DNA from: Schlesneria paludicola DSM 18645
GTDB lineage: Bacteria; Planctomycetota; Planctomycetia; Planctomycetales; Planctomycetaceae
Length of the DNA: 54,709 bases
Assembly: GCA_945862235.1 (NCBI GenBank)
Contig: CAMAYU010000020.1
Span: forward strand, 1-54,709
Reading direction: 5' to 3'
Position 1 is the first letter of the stretch. Each line of letters opens with the position of its first letter. Made by a program: the position numbers and the translations under genes. The notes under the pieces are model-generated. The model was not told the DNA's origin, did not search any database, and saw nothing but the letters and a program-made list of their open reading frames with translations. Positions 19,070 to 26,615 of the stretch are shown here, one piece after another.

Positions 19070-19181
19070 TGGTCGAAGGTTGAGGGGTGATGGTCAGAAA
19101 ATTGTGATCGCCCCAGCCCGACTCCAACTCCGCATGTGTCCCGCCTGACGTTCAACCCTCAACCCTAGACCCTCAACCTTC
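19068..19181. repeat. Imperfect inverted repeat, family P
   Basis: GGTTGATGGTCGAAGGTTGA at the left and CCCTCAACCCTAGACCCTCAACC at the right form an imperfect inverted repeat filling the whole gap between citrate synthase and thrC. Confidence 0.65.
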
Positions 19182-19182
19182 C

Positions 19183-20577
19183 ATGCACGCCTACCAACAC
19201 TGCATCAACCCTCTCTGTGGCGCCACCTTCGACGTGGCCGATGTTCTCACCTCGTGTCCCGATTGCGGCAACCTGCTCGACATCGACTACGACTGGGACA
19301 AGCTTCCCGTCCCGAAGTCGATGCGAGACTTCGAGGCACGCTGGTCGAACCGCCGCAACCCGCTCGACGTGAGCGGCGTCTGGCGGTTTCGCGATCTGCT
19401 GCCGTTCGCCCGAGACGAAGACATCGTCACGATTGGCGAAGGTCAGACGATCCTCCAACGCAGCGAAGCGGTCGGCCGGTACGTCGGCATGAACACGGCC
19501 GCATCGACCGGCGGACTCTACCTTCAGTACGAGGGCCTCAATCCCTCGGGCAGCTTCAAAGACAACGGCATGACCGCCGCCTCGACTCACGCCCACATGG
19601 TCGGAGCGAAGATGGCCGCATGCGCTTCGACCGGCAACACGAGTGCCTCGCTCGCCATCTATGCCAGCACGAAGCAGCTCTTCAAAGTCGTCGTCTTCGT
19701 CGGCAGCGGCAAGATCGCGTATGGCAAGCTTTCGCAGGCCCTCGACTACAACGCCCAAACGTTGCAGGTGCTGGGCGACTTCGATGACGCACTCAATCGT
19801 GTGCGCGAAGTCTCCGGCGAATGCGGCATCTACCTCTGCAACAGCGTCAACCCGTTCCGACTCGAAGGCCAGAAGACGATCATGTATCGCGTTCTGGAAA
19901 GCCTGAACTGGGAAGTCCCCGACTGGATCGTCGTGCCGGGCGGCAACCTTGGGAACTCGTCCTCGTTCGGGAAGGCGTTTGGCGAACTGATGCGACTCGG
20001 CCTGATCGACCGCATCCCGCGTCTGGCCGTCATCAACGCGGCGGGAGCCAACACGCTGTACCAACTCGTTGAAGAGCGCAACGTTGCATGGAACGCCGGT
20101 CAGCCCGATGACGACATCATCGACACCTTCTACGCCGACATGGACCGCGACAACCGCAAGGCTTCCACCCTCGCCAGTGCCATCGAAATCAATCGGCCCG
20201 TGAATCTCAAGAAGTGCTTGCGAGCCATCGAACTTTGCGACGGCATCGTCCGCGATGTCACCGATCAAGAAATGCTCGACGCGAAGGCTCAAGTCGGCGC
20301 GGGAGGTTTCGGCTGCGAACCAGCCAGTGCAGCGAGCGTCGCCGGCGCGAAGAAGCTCCGCGCGGAAGGGATCATCGCGCCGAGTGACCGCGTCGTCTGC
20401 ATCCTCACCGGCCACCAACTCAAAGACCCCGACGCGACCGTCGCCTATCACTCGGGCGACAAAGCCCTGTTTGAAGCCAAGCTCGGCACTCGAGGCGTCG
20501 AAACTGCCGCCTACGCCAACAGCCCGACCGTCGTCGAAAACAACCTGCAAAAAATCATCGAGGCACTGAAGGCGTAA
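19183..20577 (+). CDS. thrC: Threonine synthase (ThrC)
   Basis: PLP-dependent conversion of O-phosphohomoserine to threonine. The N-terminal zinc-ribbon-like segment ([10 protein letters not shown]…CPDCGNLL) has four Cys. The PLP lysine is K126 in [11 protein letters not shown]. The substrate/cofactor region [16 protein letters not shown] and the glycine-rich [15 protein letters not shown] follow. The length (464) and the zinc ribbon place it with the archaeal/cyanobacterial-type enzymes rather than the E. coli type. ATG 19183 follows immediately on repeat P. A related threonine/serine dehydratase is unlikely given the GNTSAS and GGNLGN motifs. Confidence 0.93.
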   Translation: MHAYQHCINPLCGATFDVADVLTSCPDCGNLLDIDYDWDKLPVPKSMRDFEARWSNRRNPLDVSGVWRFRDLLPFARDEDIVTIGEGQTILQRSEAVGRYVGMNTAASTGGLYLQYEGLNPSGSFKDNGMTAASTHAHMVGAKMAACASTGNTSASLAIYASTKQLFKVVVFVGSGKIAYGKLSQALDYNAQTLQVLGDFDDALNRVREVSGECGIYLCNSVNPFRLEGQKTIMYRVLESLNWEVPDWIVVPGGNLGNSSSFGKAFGELMRLGLIDRIPRLAVINAAGANTLYQLVEERNVAWNAGQPDDDIIDTFYADMDRDNRKASTLASAIEINRPVNLKKCLRAIELCDGIVRDVTDQEMLDAKAQVGAGGFGCEPASAASVAGAKKLRAEGIIAPSDRVVCILTGHQLKDPDATVAYHSGDKALFEAKLGTRGVETAAYANSPTVVENNLQKIIEALKA

Positions 20578-20625
20578 GCGTTGATGGCCGGAAAACCTCG
20601 CCCTTCGGATCTCGCCCCTCTGAGC

Positions 20626-20740
20626 GCGGCGGCATTAGCCCCCCCGGTTCTTGGTCTTGGGCGTTCGCCCTCTTAAGAGCGAGCAACCGGGGCGCTGACG
20701 CCAAACCCGCTCGGAAATACGAAAGCGGGCTAACGCCCAT
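20626..20740. repeat. Complex inverted repeat, family N
   Basis: GGCGGCATTAGCCCCCCGGTT pairs imperfectly with AACCGGGGCGCTGACGCC, and a second small stem (CCGCT…AGCGG) follows at 20708–20729. It lies between the convergent thrC and DAHP synthase genes. Confidence 0.6.
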
Positions 20741-20797
20741 GATCACTGTTGAAGTGTGGCCAATAGTCGCCGGCAAGCGGCACTCTGACCTGCAAAA

Positions 20798-21868
20798 CTA
20801 GACCGCGCCGCCGAGTTGCTCGTGGGCTGACAGAACCAATCGCTCGGTCTCTTCCCAGCCGATGCAGCCGTCGGTGATCGACACGCCGTACTTGAGCTGT
20901 GACAGGTCCGCCGTCAGTGACTGAGCACCCGCGTTCAAGTTGCTTTCGAGCATCAGCCCGGCGATGTTCTGATTCCCGGCCACGCGCTGCGCGATGCAAC
21001 TGTTCCACGCGACGCTTTGTAGACCGTACTCTTTGTTCGAGTTCGCGTGACTGCAATCGACCATCAGCCGCGTCGGGAGCTTGGCCTTTGTTAGACCAGC
21101 CGTGGCCAGTTCGAGGCTCTTTTCATCGAAGTTCGGTCCCGAGCGACCGCCGCGCAGCACGAGGAAACCCCATGGATTTCCCTTCGTGTTGACGATGCAC
21201 GTCTGACCGTCGTTGTCGATGCCGAGAAAACTGTGAGCCGACTTGGCGGAGAGCATCGCGTCGATCGCGACCTGCAAACTGCCGTCGGTCCCGTTCTTGA
21301 AACCGACCGGCATCGACAGCCCACTCGACATCTGGCGGTGCGTCGGGGACTCGGTAGTCCGCGCACCAATCGCGGTCAGTGAGATCAAGTCGGCGATGTA
21401 TTGCGGCGTGATCGGTTCGAGCAACTCGGTCGCGGCGGGCAAGCCCATGTTGGCCACTTCGAGCAGAATCCGACGCGCAATCCGAATGCCCGTCTGGATG
21501 TCGAAGGTGTCGTTCAGATGCGGGTCGTTGATGAGGCCCTTCCAGCCGACGGTCGTGCGCGGCTTCTCGAAGTAGACGCGCATGATCAGCAGCAGCTTGT
21601 CGGCCACTTTGTCGGACAGAGCCTTCAACCGGCGAGCATATTCCAGTCCGGCCACTTGGTCGTGAATGGAGCAAGGGCCGAGGACCACGATCACGCGCGA
21701 GTCACCTCCGGAAATGATCTTCTTCACCGCCTCACGGCCTTCAAACACCGTCTTCATGGCGGCGTCGGTGATATTTTCTTCCTGCTTCAGATAGCGGGGC
21801 GAGACCAGCGGAATGGTTTCGCGAACGTGAACATCCTGAAGCGGCGGCGAGGTCTGAGTCACAGTCAT
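20798..21868 (-). CDS. 3-deoxy-7-phosphoheptulonate (DAHP) synthase, class I
   Basis: First step of the shikimate pathway: condenses phosphoenolpyruvate with erythrose 4-phosphate. It is an AroF/G/H-type enzyme of 356 residues with VVLGPCSIHDQVAGLEYA, MRVYFEKPRTTVGWKGLINDP, PTHRQMSSGLSMPVGFKNGT, and the metal/substrate segment MVDCSHANSNKEYG. Feedback type (Phe, Tyr or Trp) cannot be told by eye. ATG 21868 (MTVTQTSPP) is chosen; the frame stays open upstream to 22273, but only antisense to the small FmdB-like gene. It is divergent from that gene. Confidence 0.95.
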   Translation of the reverse strand: MTVTQTSPPLQDVHVRETIPLVSPRYLKQEENITDAAMKTVFEGREAVKKIISGGDSRVIVVLGPCSIHDQVAGLEYARRLKALSDKVADKLLLIMRVYFEKPRTTVGWKGLINDPHLNDTFDIQTGIRIARRILLEVANMGLPAATELLEPITPQYIADLISLTAIGARTTESPTHRQMSSGLSMPVGFKNGTDGSLQVAIDAMLSAKSAHSFLGIDNDGQTCIVNTKGNPWGFLVLRGGRSGPNFDEKSLELATAGLTKAKLPTRLMVDCSHANSNKEYGLQSVAWNSCIAQRVAGNQNIAGLMLESNLNAGAQSLTADLSQLKYGVSITDGCIGWEETERLVLSAHEQLGGAV

Positions 21869-22055
21869 TGCTCTTTCATGGCCCGTCTGCGGGCAAGGTT
21901 TTTTGGATGTGACGAGTATAGGCGCGGCATCAAGTGGTCGCCAATTGCTGCGGAAGAAATCGGCGAACGTGAGTGTGCCGCCAAGTTTGCAGAGGCGGAC
22001 TTGCATCGTTTGGGCGAGGCAAGACAATGCCCCTCCCTTTGAAGGAGTGCGAGTC

Positions 22056-22355
22056 ATGCCTTTGTACGAATACGCCGTCATCCGGCCCGATGGTTCCCAT
22101 GAAAAGACGTTTGAAGTTCTCCAACGTCTCGGCGAAACACCCCTCACCGTCCACCCCGAAACGGGCGAGCCGGTCGAACGCATCATCTCCGTCATCAATG
22201 GCCCGATGCCACCGGGCGACCGCATCAAGGGAGACATCAGCAACAAGAACCTCGAAAAGCAGGGCTTCACCAAGTATCAGAAGACCTCGACCGGCAAGTA
22301 CGAAAAGATTCTGGGTGATGGCCCCGACCTGATCAACAAGCACGATCATGTGTGA
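22056..22355 (+). CDS. FmdB-like small protein lacking the zinc cysteines
   Basis: A 99-residue protein beginning MPLYEYAVIRPDGSHEKTFE, which matches the start of FmdB/FdxB-type zinc-ribbon proteins (MPxYEYxC…). Here the Cys pairs are absent; where CxxC would stand the sequence is IRPDG and HPETGEP. The second half (NKNLEKQGFTKYQKTSTGKYEK) is basic. A good Shine-Dalgarno (AAGGAG) lies about nine bases before ATG 22056. Function unknown; FmdB was first named as a putative regulator, but most relatives are uncharacterised. Confidence 0.7.
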   Translation: MPLYEYAVIRPDGSHEKTFEVLQRLGETPLTVHPETGEPVERIISVINGPMPPGDRIKGDISNKNLEKQGFTKYQKTSTGKYEKILGDGPDLINKHDHV

Positions 22356-22501
22356 AGCGCCCCACTGAACCGGCTCCTCACAAAGCGTGTCTCGCTCGGA
22401 CGCGAGCAGGACAACTCGAACCCGTGAGTTGGCTGACAGCCTTGTGACTGGTGACTAGAATCCCGACCCGTGTGGCCAAGCCACGCAGGCGATGACTGTA
22501 A

Positions 22502-22585
22502 GCGAGAGTGGCGAAATTGGCAGACGCGCTGGACTTAGGATCCAGTGCCTTAATCGGCGTGGGGGTTCGACTCCCCCCTCTCGCA
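22502..22585 (+). tRNA. tRNA-Leu (UAG anticodon)
   Basis: 84-base class II tRNA. The acceptor stem GCGAGAG (22502–22508) pairs with CTCTCGC (22578–22584), with discriminator A at 22585. The anticodon stem CTGGA/TCCAG encloses loop CTTAGGA with anticodon TAG at 22536–22538. It has a long variable arm and the T-arm GGGGGTTCGACTCCCCC. CCA is not encoded. It reads CUA and other CUN leucine codons. Confidence 0.97.
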
Positions 22586-22617
22586 GTTGGATTGAGAAGG
22601 CAAACCGCAATTGGACC

Positions 22618-23532
22618 TCACGGCATCCAGGTCGCCAGTGGCAGTGCCTTCCACAGAACGTAGGCGACCGGGGACGCATAAAGGACGCTATCCATCAGGT
22701 CGAGTAGTCCGCCAAAGCCGGGCAACAGGCGGGCCGAGTCCTTCTTGCCCACGTCGCGTTTGATGAGCGACTCGCAGAGGTCTCCGACCAAGCCGGTGAC
22801 TCCGAGGATCAAACCGTACACGGCGGCACTCAACCAATCGGGCGAGGCCCAGCGTTCTGAGCCGACCGGCGTGAAGAGGGGTGTGGCGTAGTGCAGCCAA
22901 GCGATCGCCGTGGCCGCCGAACCGATGAGTGCGCCGACCGCACCGGCCCACGTCTTGCCCGGTGAGAGCAGCGGGACCAGCTTCCGTTTGCCGAACAGCC
23001 GACCGAAGAAATACGCGCCGATGTCGCCTCCCTTGGTCACGATCAGCAGCGAGCCGATCACCAGGTAACCGGCATCGGAACCGGCAACCCATCTCAACTG
23101 AGACGCCACGCCCAGCAACACGCCGATATAGCTGACGATCAGCAATTCGACCCCAAGCGTCTCCATGCTCGCCCCCGGTTCTCGGTAGCGATACGTGGCG
23201 AGCAGGAACAACACGAGGACCGTCAGCGAGTACGCCAGCATGACCTGCGCGAGAGTATTGTCGTCCGACGGAATCTTGATCGGCATATGACCGAATCGCC
23301 CCCACCACGCGGCCGCAGCCACTAACACGCAACAGGCCGACACGATGATACGGTTGGGCGTGAAGGACCTCGTCCAGAGCAGGTCCACCATTTCACTGGC
23401 ACCGCGAATGGCGAGCAGGATCACCACGGCGAGCAGAATCGGCGCGGACGCTCCCCACCGGGCATCGAGCCAGAACAGCCCGACGAACAGCGGAATCAAG
23501 ACGGCCGATACAAGGAGTCGCCAACGTAGCAT
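22618..23532 (-). CDS. cdsA: Phosphatidate cytidylyltransferase (CdsA)
   Basis: Integral membrane enzyme making CDP-diacylglycerol from phosphatidate and CTP, the branch point of phospholipid synthesis. It has 304 residues with about seven to eight hydrophobic helices. The CdsA signature is close to the C-terminus: ESLIKRDVGKKDSARLLPGF, followed by GGLLDLMDSVL, with acidic metal-binding residues. TKGGDIGAYFFGRLFGKRKL and PLLSPGKTWAGAVGA are also characteristic. The start is ATG 23532 (MLRWRLLVSA); a TTG at 23562 would add ten residues. It is downstream of uppS on the same strand, the classic uppS–cdsA order, separated by repeat C2. Confidence 0.94.
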   Translation of the reverse strand: MLRWRLLVSAVLIPLFVGLFWLDARWGASAPILLAVVILLAIRGASEMVDLLWTRSFTPNRIIVSACCVLVAAAAWWGRFGHMPIKIPSDDNTLAQVMLAYSLTVLVLFLLATYRYREPGASMETLGVELLIVSYIGVLLGVASQLRWVAGSDAGYLVIGSLLIVTKGGDIGAYFFGRLFGKRKLVPLLSPGKTWAGAVGALIGSAATAIAWLHYATPLFTPVGSERWASPDWLSAAVYGLILGVTGLVGDLCESLIKRDVGKKDSARLLPGFGGLLDLMDSVLYASPVAYVLWKALPLATWMP

Positions 23533-23597
23533 GGGAGGAGATGTCTGGAGAGAGTGATTCAATTACTGATCGACTATCGCAGCCTTCGGTCGCAACC

Positions 23598-23712
23598 AAA
23601 GCGACCTTCGTCGCTGCGAGTGAAGCAAGCCGATTGGGAATCGACCTGTTTATCAACGGCCAGCACCGAAACCCGCGTTCGGCGTCCTTCACGCGGAGCG
23701 ACTAAGGCTACT
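23598..23712. repeat. Palindromic element family C, degraded copy C2
   Basis: Left arm GCGACCTTCGTCGCTGCGAG and right arm CACGCGGAGCGACTAAGGCT are diverged inverted copies related to C1 (25201–25320). It lies between uppS and cdsA. Confidence 0.7.
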
Positions 23713-23805
23713 GGGAAGCAAACGAATTTGCGCCGGCCAACAACAATCGAAACGTGAGCGCACGGAGCCAGCCTTGATGTTAAACGGTCCAGCACGGGAA
23801 GCGAA

Positions 23806-24624
23806 TCAACTCGACAATCCTCCGAACCGACGATTGCGTGCCGCGAAGTTCTTCAGCGCCTCATGCAAATCGTCCGTCGTGAAGTCGGGCCAGAACTTGT
23901 CCGTGATCCACAGCTCGGCGTAGCTGATCTGCCATAGCAAATAATTGCTGACGCGCAGCTCACCCGCCGTGCGAATCACGAGGTCGGGGTCGGACATCCC
24001 CGCCGTGTACAGGTGCGCGGCGACGGTCTCTTCCGTGATCGCGTTCGGATCGAGCCGTCCGGCAGCGACTTCGCGTGCAATCGCTTGAGTCGCATCCGCG
24101 ATCTCGCCGCGACTGCCATAGTTCACCGCGAGGCACAGCCGCATCCCGGTGTGTTCGCGGCTGACATCGCTAGTCCGCTCAATCTCACGCAGCACGCCGT
24201 CGCCGAGTCCCTCGCGCCGACCGATCACGGCGAACCGCAAGTTCTGGCGAATGATCTCGCTCCGCTCTTCGATCAAGTACTGCTCGAAGAGTTGCATGAG
24301 CAACTTCAGTTCGAGCGGCGGACGCTTCCAGTTCTCACTGCTGAAACAGTAGAGCGTCAACTGCTCGAGACCCAATCTCGAACACTGTTCGACGATGGCT
24401 CGCACCGTCCCTACACCGCGCCGGTGTCCTTCAATCCGAGGCAAACCGCGCGAGTTCGCCCACCGCCCATTGCCATCCATGATGACGGCCACATGACGCG
24501 CAAGCCGATCGGAACGCAACCCGAACGCGGCAATCTGCTCGTCGGTGTACGGGTCATCAGCGGAACGACGCGAACTGGATGGAGCCTGCATTCCATGCAC
24601 CGCCTGAAGCTGTGATCGTTCCAT
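23806..24624 (-). CDS. uppS: Isoprenyl (undecaprenyl) diphosphate synthase (UppS)
   Basis: Cis-prenyltransferase that elongates farnesyl diphosphate with IPP to the C55 lipid carrier used for peptidoglycan and other surface polymers. Diagnostic motifs are HVAVIMDGNGRWA (catalytic Asp, diphosphate binding), LPRIEGHRRGVGTVRAIVE, LTLYCFSSENWKRP, and the C-terminal SDPDLVIRTAGELRVSNYLLWQ with YAELWITDKFWPDF. From ATG 24624 it has 272 residues; ATG 24591 is an alternative. Residues upstream of 24624 would come from a half copy of repeat B. It forms an uppS–cdsA pair; dxr elsewhere in the window supplies the same pathway. Confidence 0.95.
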   Translation of the reverse strand: MERSQLQAVHGMQAPSSSRRSADDPYTDEQIAAFGLRSDRLARHVAVIMDGNGRWANSRGLPRIEGHRRGVGTVRAIVEQCSRLGLEQLTLYCFSSENWKRPPLELKLLMQLFEQYLIEERSEIIRQNLRFAVIGRREGLGDGVLREIERTSDVSREHTGMRLCLAVNYGSRGEIADATQAIAREVAAGRLDPNAITEETVAAHLYTAGMSDPDLVIRTAGELRVSNYLLWQISYAELWITDKFWPDFTTDDLHEALKNFAARNRRFGGLSS

Positions 24625-24637
24625 GAAACACGAGGCC

Positions 24638-24663
24638 AACACCAACCCGCAGCGTGAGCAAGG
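24638..24663. repeat. Palindrome family B, half element B5
   Basis: Contains ACACCAACCCGCAGCGTGAG, one arm of family B with a base change, directly upstream of uppS. The opposite arm is not recognisable. Confidence 0.6.
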
Positions 24664-24707
24664 AAGGTTGCCCCCAACGCCAGAACCTTTGAGTTGCCCT
24701 CAACTCG

Positions 24708-24965
24708 TCACCGCAAAGAACCCATCAACGAAGTCGTCCCGAGGAGATCGGAAATTGGAACGTACTCGGCCGAGTAACCCTCTTCCGTATCCGTGTCATC
24801 GTCATCAGGTGAGTGAAGGAACAACACTTCTTCGCGGTACGTGGGAGACGAATCGGGATCGATGATGGCCAATCGGACTCGGTCGCCTTGGACCTCCAAG
24901 ACGCTCACTTGAACGCCAGTTCCGATCATCAAACCTTCGTTAATTCCACGCGTATAAACTCGCAT
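24708..24965 (-). CDS. csrA: CsrA/RsmA-type translational regulator with acidic C-terminal tail
   Basis: Small RNA-binding post-transcriptional regulator (binds GGA in loops near ribosome-binding sites). Product of 85 residues: MRVYTRGINEGLMIGTGVQV aligns with [20 protein letters not shown] of E. coli CsrA, followed by SVLEVQGDRVRLAIIDPDSSPTYREEV. The key Arg of VHREE is kept (YREEV). The normal protein ends soon after this; here about 33 more residues follow with an acidic run (DDDDTDTEEGYSAEY). ATG 24965 is chosen; a frame open to 25142 adds 59 residues unlike CsrA. No FliW or flagellar gene is nearby. Confidence 0.85.
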   Translation of the reverse strand: MRVYTRGINEGLMIGTGVQVSVLEVQGDRVRLAIIDPDSSPTYREEVLFLHSPDDDDTDTEEGYSAEYVPISDLLGTTSLMGSLR

Positions 24966-25472
24966 CTGGCGACCTCGGGACGGGTGTGTGTGAGATGTCA
25001 GTGGCTCAAGGGAACCTTCAATTCGGCGACATTCTGCCGAGGGACTTTGATGAGAGCAAGCGGGAAAAAGTACCTTCTTGAATCTCCTCCGTGCGCGACT
25101 CGCATCACTTGACACTTCGTTCGTTACCATGCCATCAGTCACTCGAATGACACATCGAAACGAACCAACGAGATGCCGAAGTTGATGCAGACGTTTCCGA
25201 CAAAAGTAGCCTTCATCGCTCCACGTGAAGTCAGCCGAGTCACCAGCGACCTGAATGCGCGGGAAACAGCATCCTTCCGCGTTCGGCTCTCTTCACGCGG
25301 AGCGATGAAGGCTACTTTTGGCGGGCGCATCAATGCCAGAAGTGCGAGTCACACGCTCCACGTTTTCTTCGCCAGGCGGTGGTCGTCGTCAGTGAAACGC
25401 TTTGTCACTTCCGTAATTCGCCTCTTCGCCACGTCACTCCCAATCGTTCGCACTCAGTAGAGCATCCAACCC
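24966..25472. other. Divergent intergenic region csrA / 2-hydroxyacid dehydrogenase
   Basis: About 500 bp with no gene. Palindrome C1 occupies 25201–25320; ORFs on both strands through it translate the two arms of the repeat and are artefacts. The remaining sequence should contain both promoters, but I see no clear one. Confidence 0.65.
25201..25320. repeat. Palindromic element family C, copy C1
   Basis: Arms 25201–25230 and 25291–25320 (starting CAAAAGTAGCCTTCATCGCT) are inverted 30-bp copies with one mismatch around a 60-bp centre that itself contains a weak stem. Confidence 0.92.
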
Positions 25473-26474
25473 ATGAAACTCGTCATCTATCCCCCGGTCG
25501 ATGCTGTGCGCGAGGCCCGCATTCGCGAGGCGGCTGCCCCCACGAGCGTCATCAATGCGAACGACAACGTCGAAGCCCTGCGCGAGATCGTTGAGGCCGA
25601 TGCATTCTTCGGCAAGCTCACTCCCGAGTTGCTCGCGCACGCGCGGCGACTGCGCTGGGTGCAGTCGCCCACCGCGAGTCTCGAACACTTTCTCTTCCCC
25701 GCACTCGTCGAACATCCGTGTCTGCTCAGCAACATGCGCGGACTCTTCTCCGACGTGATTGCCGATCATGTGCTGGGCTACGTTTTGTGTTTTGCCCGCA
25801 ACCTGCACATCTACCTTCGACAGCAACAGCGCGGCGCATGGTCGCCCGTCGGTGACCAGAGTTACGTCGCCAACTTCGTTGCCGCGCCGGGAACAGTCCT
25901 GCCGATGGATCGCGCTCACCAGCACTTGTCCGATTGCACGCTGGGCGTTGTCGGCGTGGGACACATCGGAGCCGAAGTGCTGCGCCGCGCGGCGGCCTTC
26001 GGGATGAAGTTGCTCGGTGTCGATCCGGTTCGTCGCCAAGTCGACGGCGTACTCGCCGACGTGTGGCCGGTCGAGCAACTCGGTGAACTGCTGGCTCAAT
26101 CCGACTACGTGATCATTGCGGCCCCGCACACGCCCGAGACCGCGAAGCTGTTTCGTCGCCCCGTCATCCAGCAGATGAAACGCACCGCCATCCTGATCAA
26201 CATCGGTCGCGGTGCCATCGTCGATCTGCATGATCTGACCGAAGCCCTGCGCGCGGGTGACCTCGCCGGCGCGGCACTCGATGTCTGTGAGATCGAACCA
26301 CTCCCCTCCGATCATCCGCTCTGGCAGATGCCCAACGTCATCATCACGCCCCACGTCGCCGCTGCATCACCTCACATTGCCGAACGACATCTCGAAACAC
26401 TGCTCGAAAACATTCGCCGCTTCGTGAAGGGCGAGCCGCCCACAACGCTCGTCGATAAGCACAAGTGGTACTGA
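25473..26474 (+). CDS. D-isomer-specific 2-hydroxyacid dehydrogenase
   Basis: NAD(P)-dependent oxidoreductase of the phosphoglycerate/glyoxylate-hydroxypyruvate dehydrogenase superfamily, 333 residues. The Rossmann motif is LGVVGVGHIGAEVLRRAAAFG. Catalytic residues are the Arg in LINIGRGAIVDLHDL, the Glu in VCEIEPLPSDHPLW and the His in NVIITPHVAAASPHI. The N-terminal part (WVQSPTASLEHFLFPAL) fits the short glyoxylate/hydroxypyruvate-reductase-like group without an ACT domain, so it is unlikely to be SerA. The substrate is unknown and it is not in an evident operon. Confidence 0.88.
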   Translation: MKLVIYPPVDAVREARIREAAAPTSVINANDNVEALREIVEADAFFGKLTPELLAHARRLRWVQSPTASLEHFLFPALVEHPCLLSNMRGLFSDVIADHVLGYVLCFARNLHIYLRQQQRGAWSPVGDQSYVANFVAAPGTVLPMDRAHQHLSDCTLGVVGVGHIGAEVLRRAAAFGMKLLGVDPVRRQVDGVLADVWPVEQLGELLAQSDYVIIAAPHTPETAKLFRRPVIQQMKRTAILINIGRGAIVDLHDLTEALRAGDLAGAALDVCEIEPLPSDHPLWQMPNVIITPHVAAASPHIAERHLETLLENIRRFVKGEPPTTLVDKHKWY

Positions 26475-26615
26475 CAGCGGACGCGACACACACCGACCTT
26501 GCGGCGTCTGCGGCCTGCCAACACAATGGTCCCGCCCGCCCATGCCGTCGCCTGCGATGGCCCCGCCTGCACTCCTTGCAACCTTGTCAACATCCTGCCT
26601 GCACGAGGCCACTTG

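Noticed and set aside
19165..20550. Minus-strand ORF of 461 codons opposite thrC
   Set aside because: Antisense shadow of threonine synthase; composition biased to Val/Asp/Gly with no family resemblance.
21868..22273. Long N-terminal extension of the DAHP synthase
   Set aside because: It is antisense to the FmdB-like gene, which has a good Shine-Dalgarno, and homologues begin at MTVTQ-like positions.
24966..25142. 59-residue N-terminal extension of CsrA
   Set aside because: CsrA proteins begin at the MRVYTRG-equivalent; the upstream residues show no conservation pattern and read as intergenic.
25139..25333. Small ORFs on both strands with KVAFIAPRE…SSRGAMKATF
   Set aside because: They are translations of the two arms of palindrome C1, so the similarity of the two strands reflects the inverted repeat.
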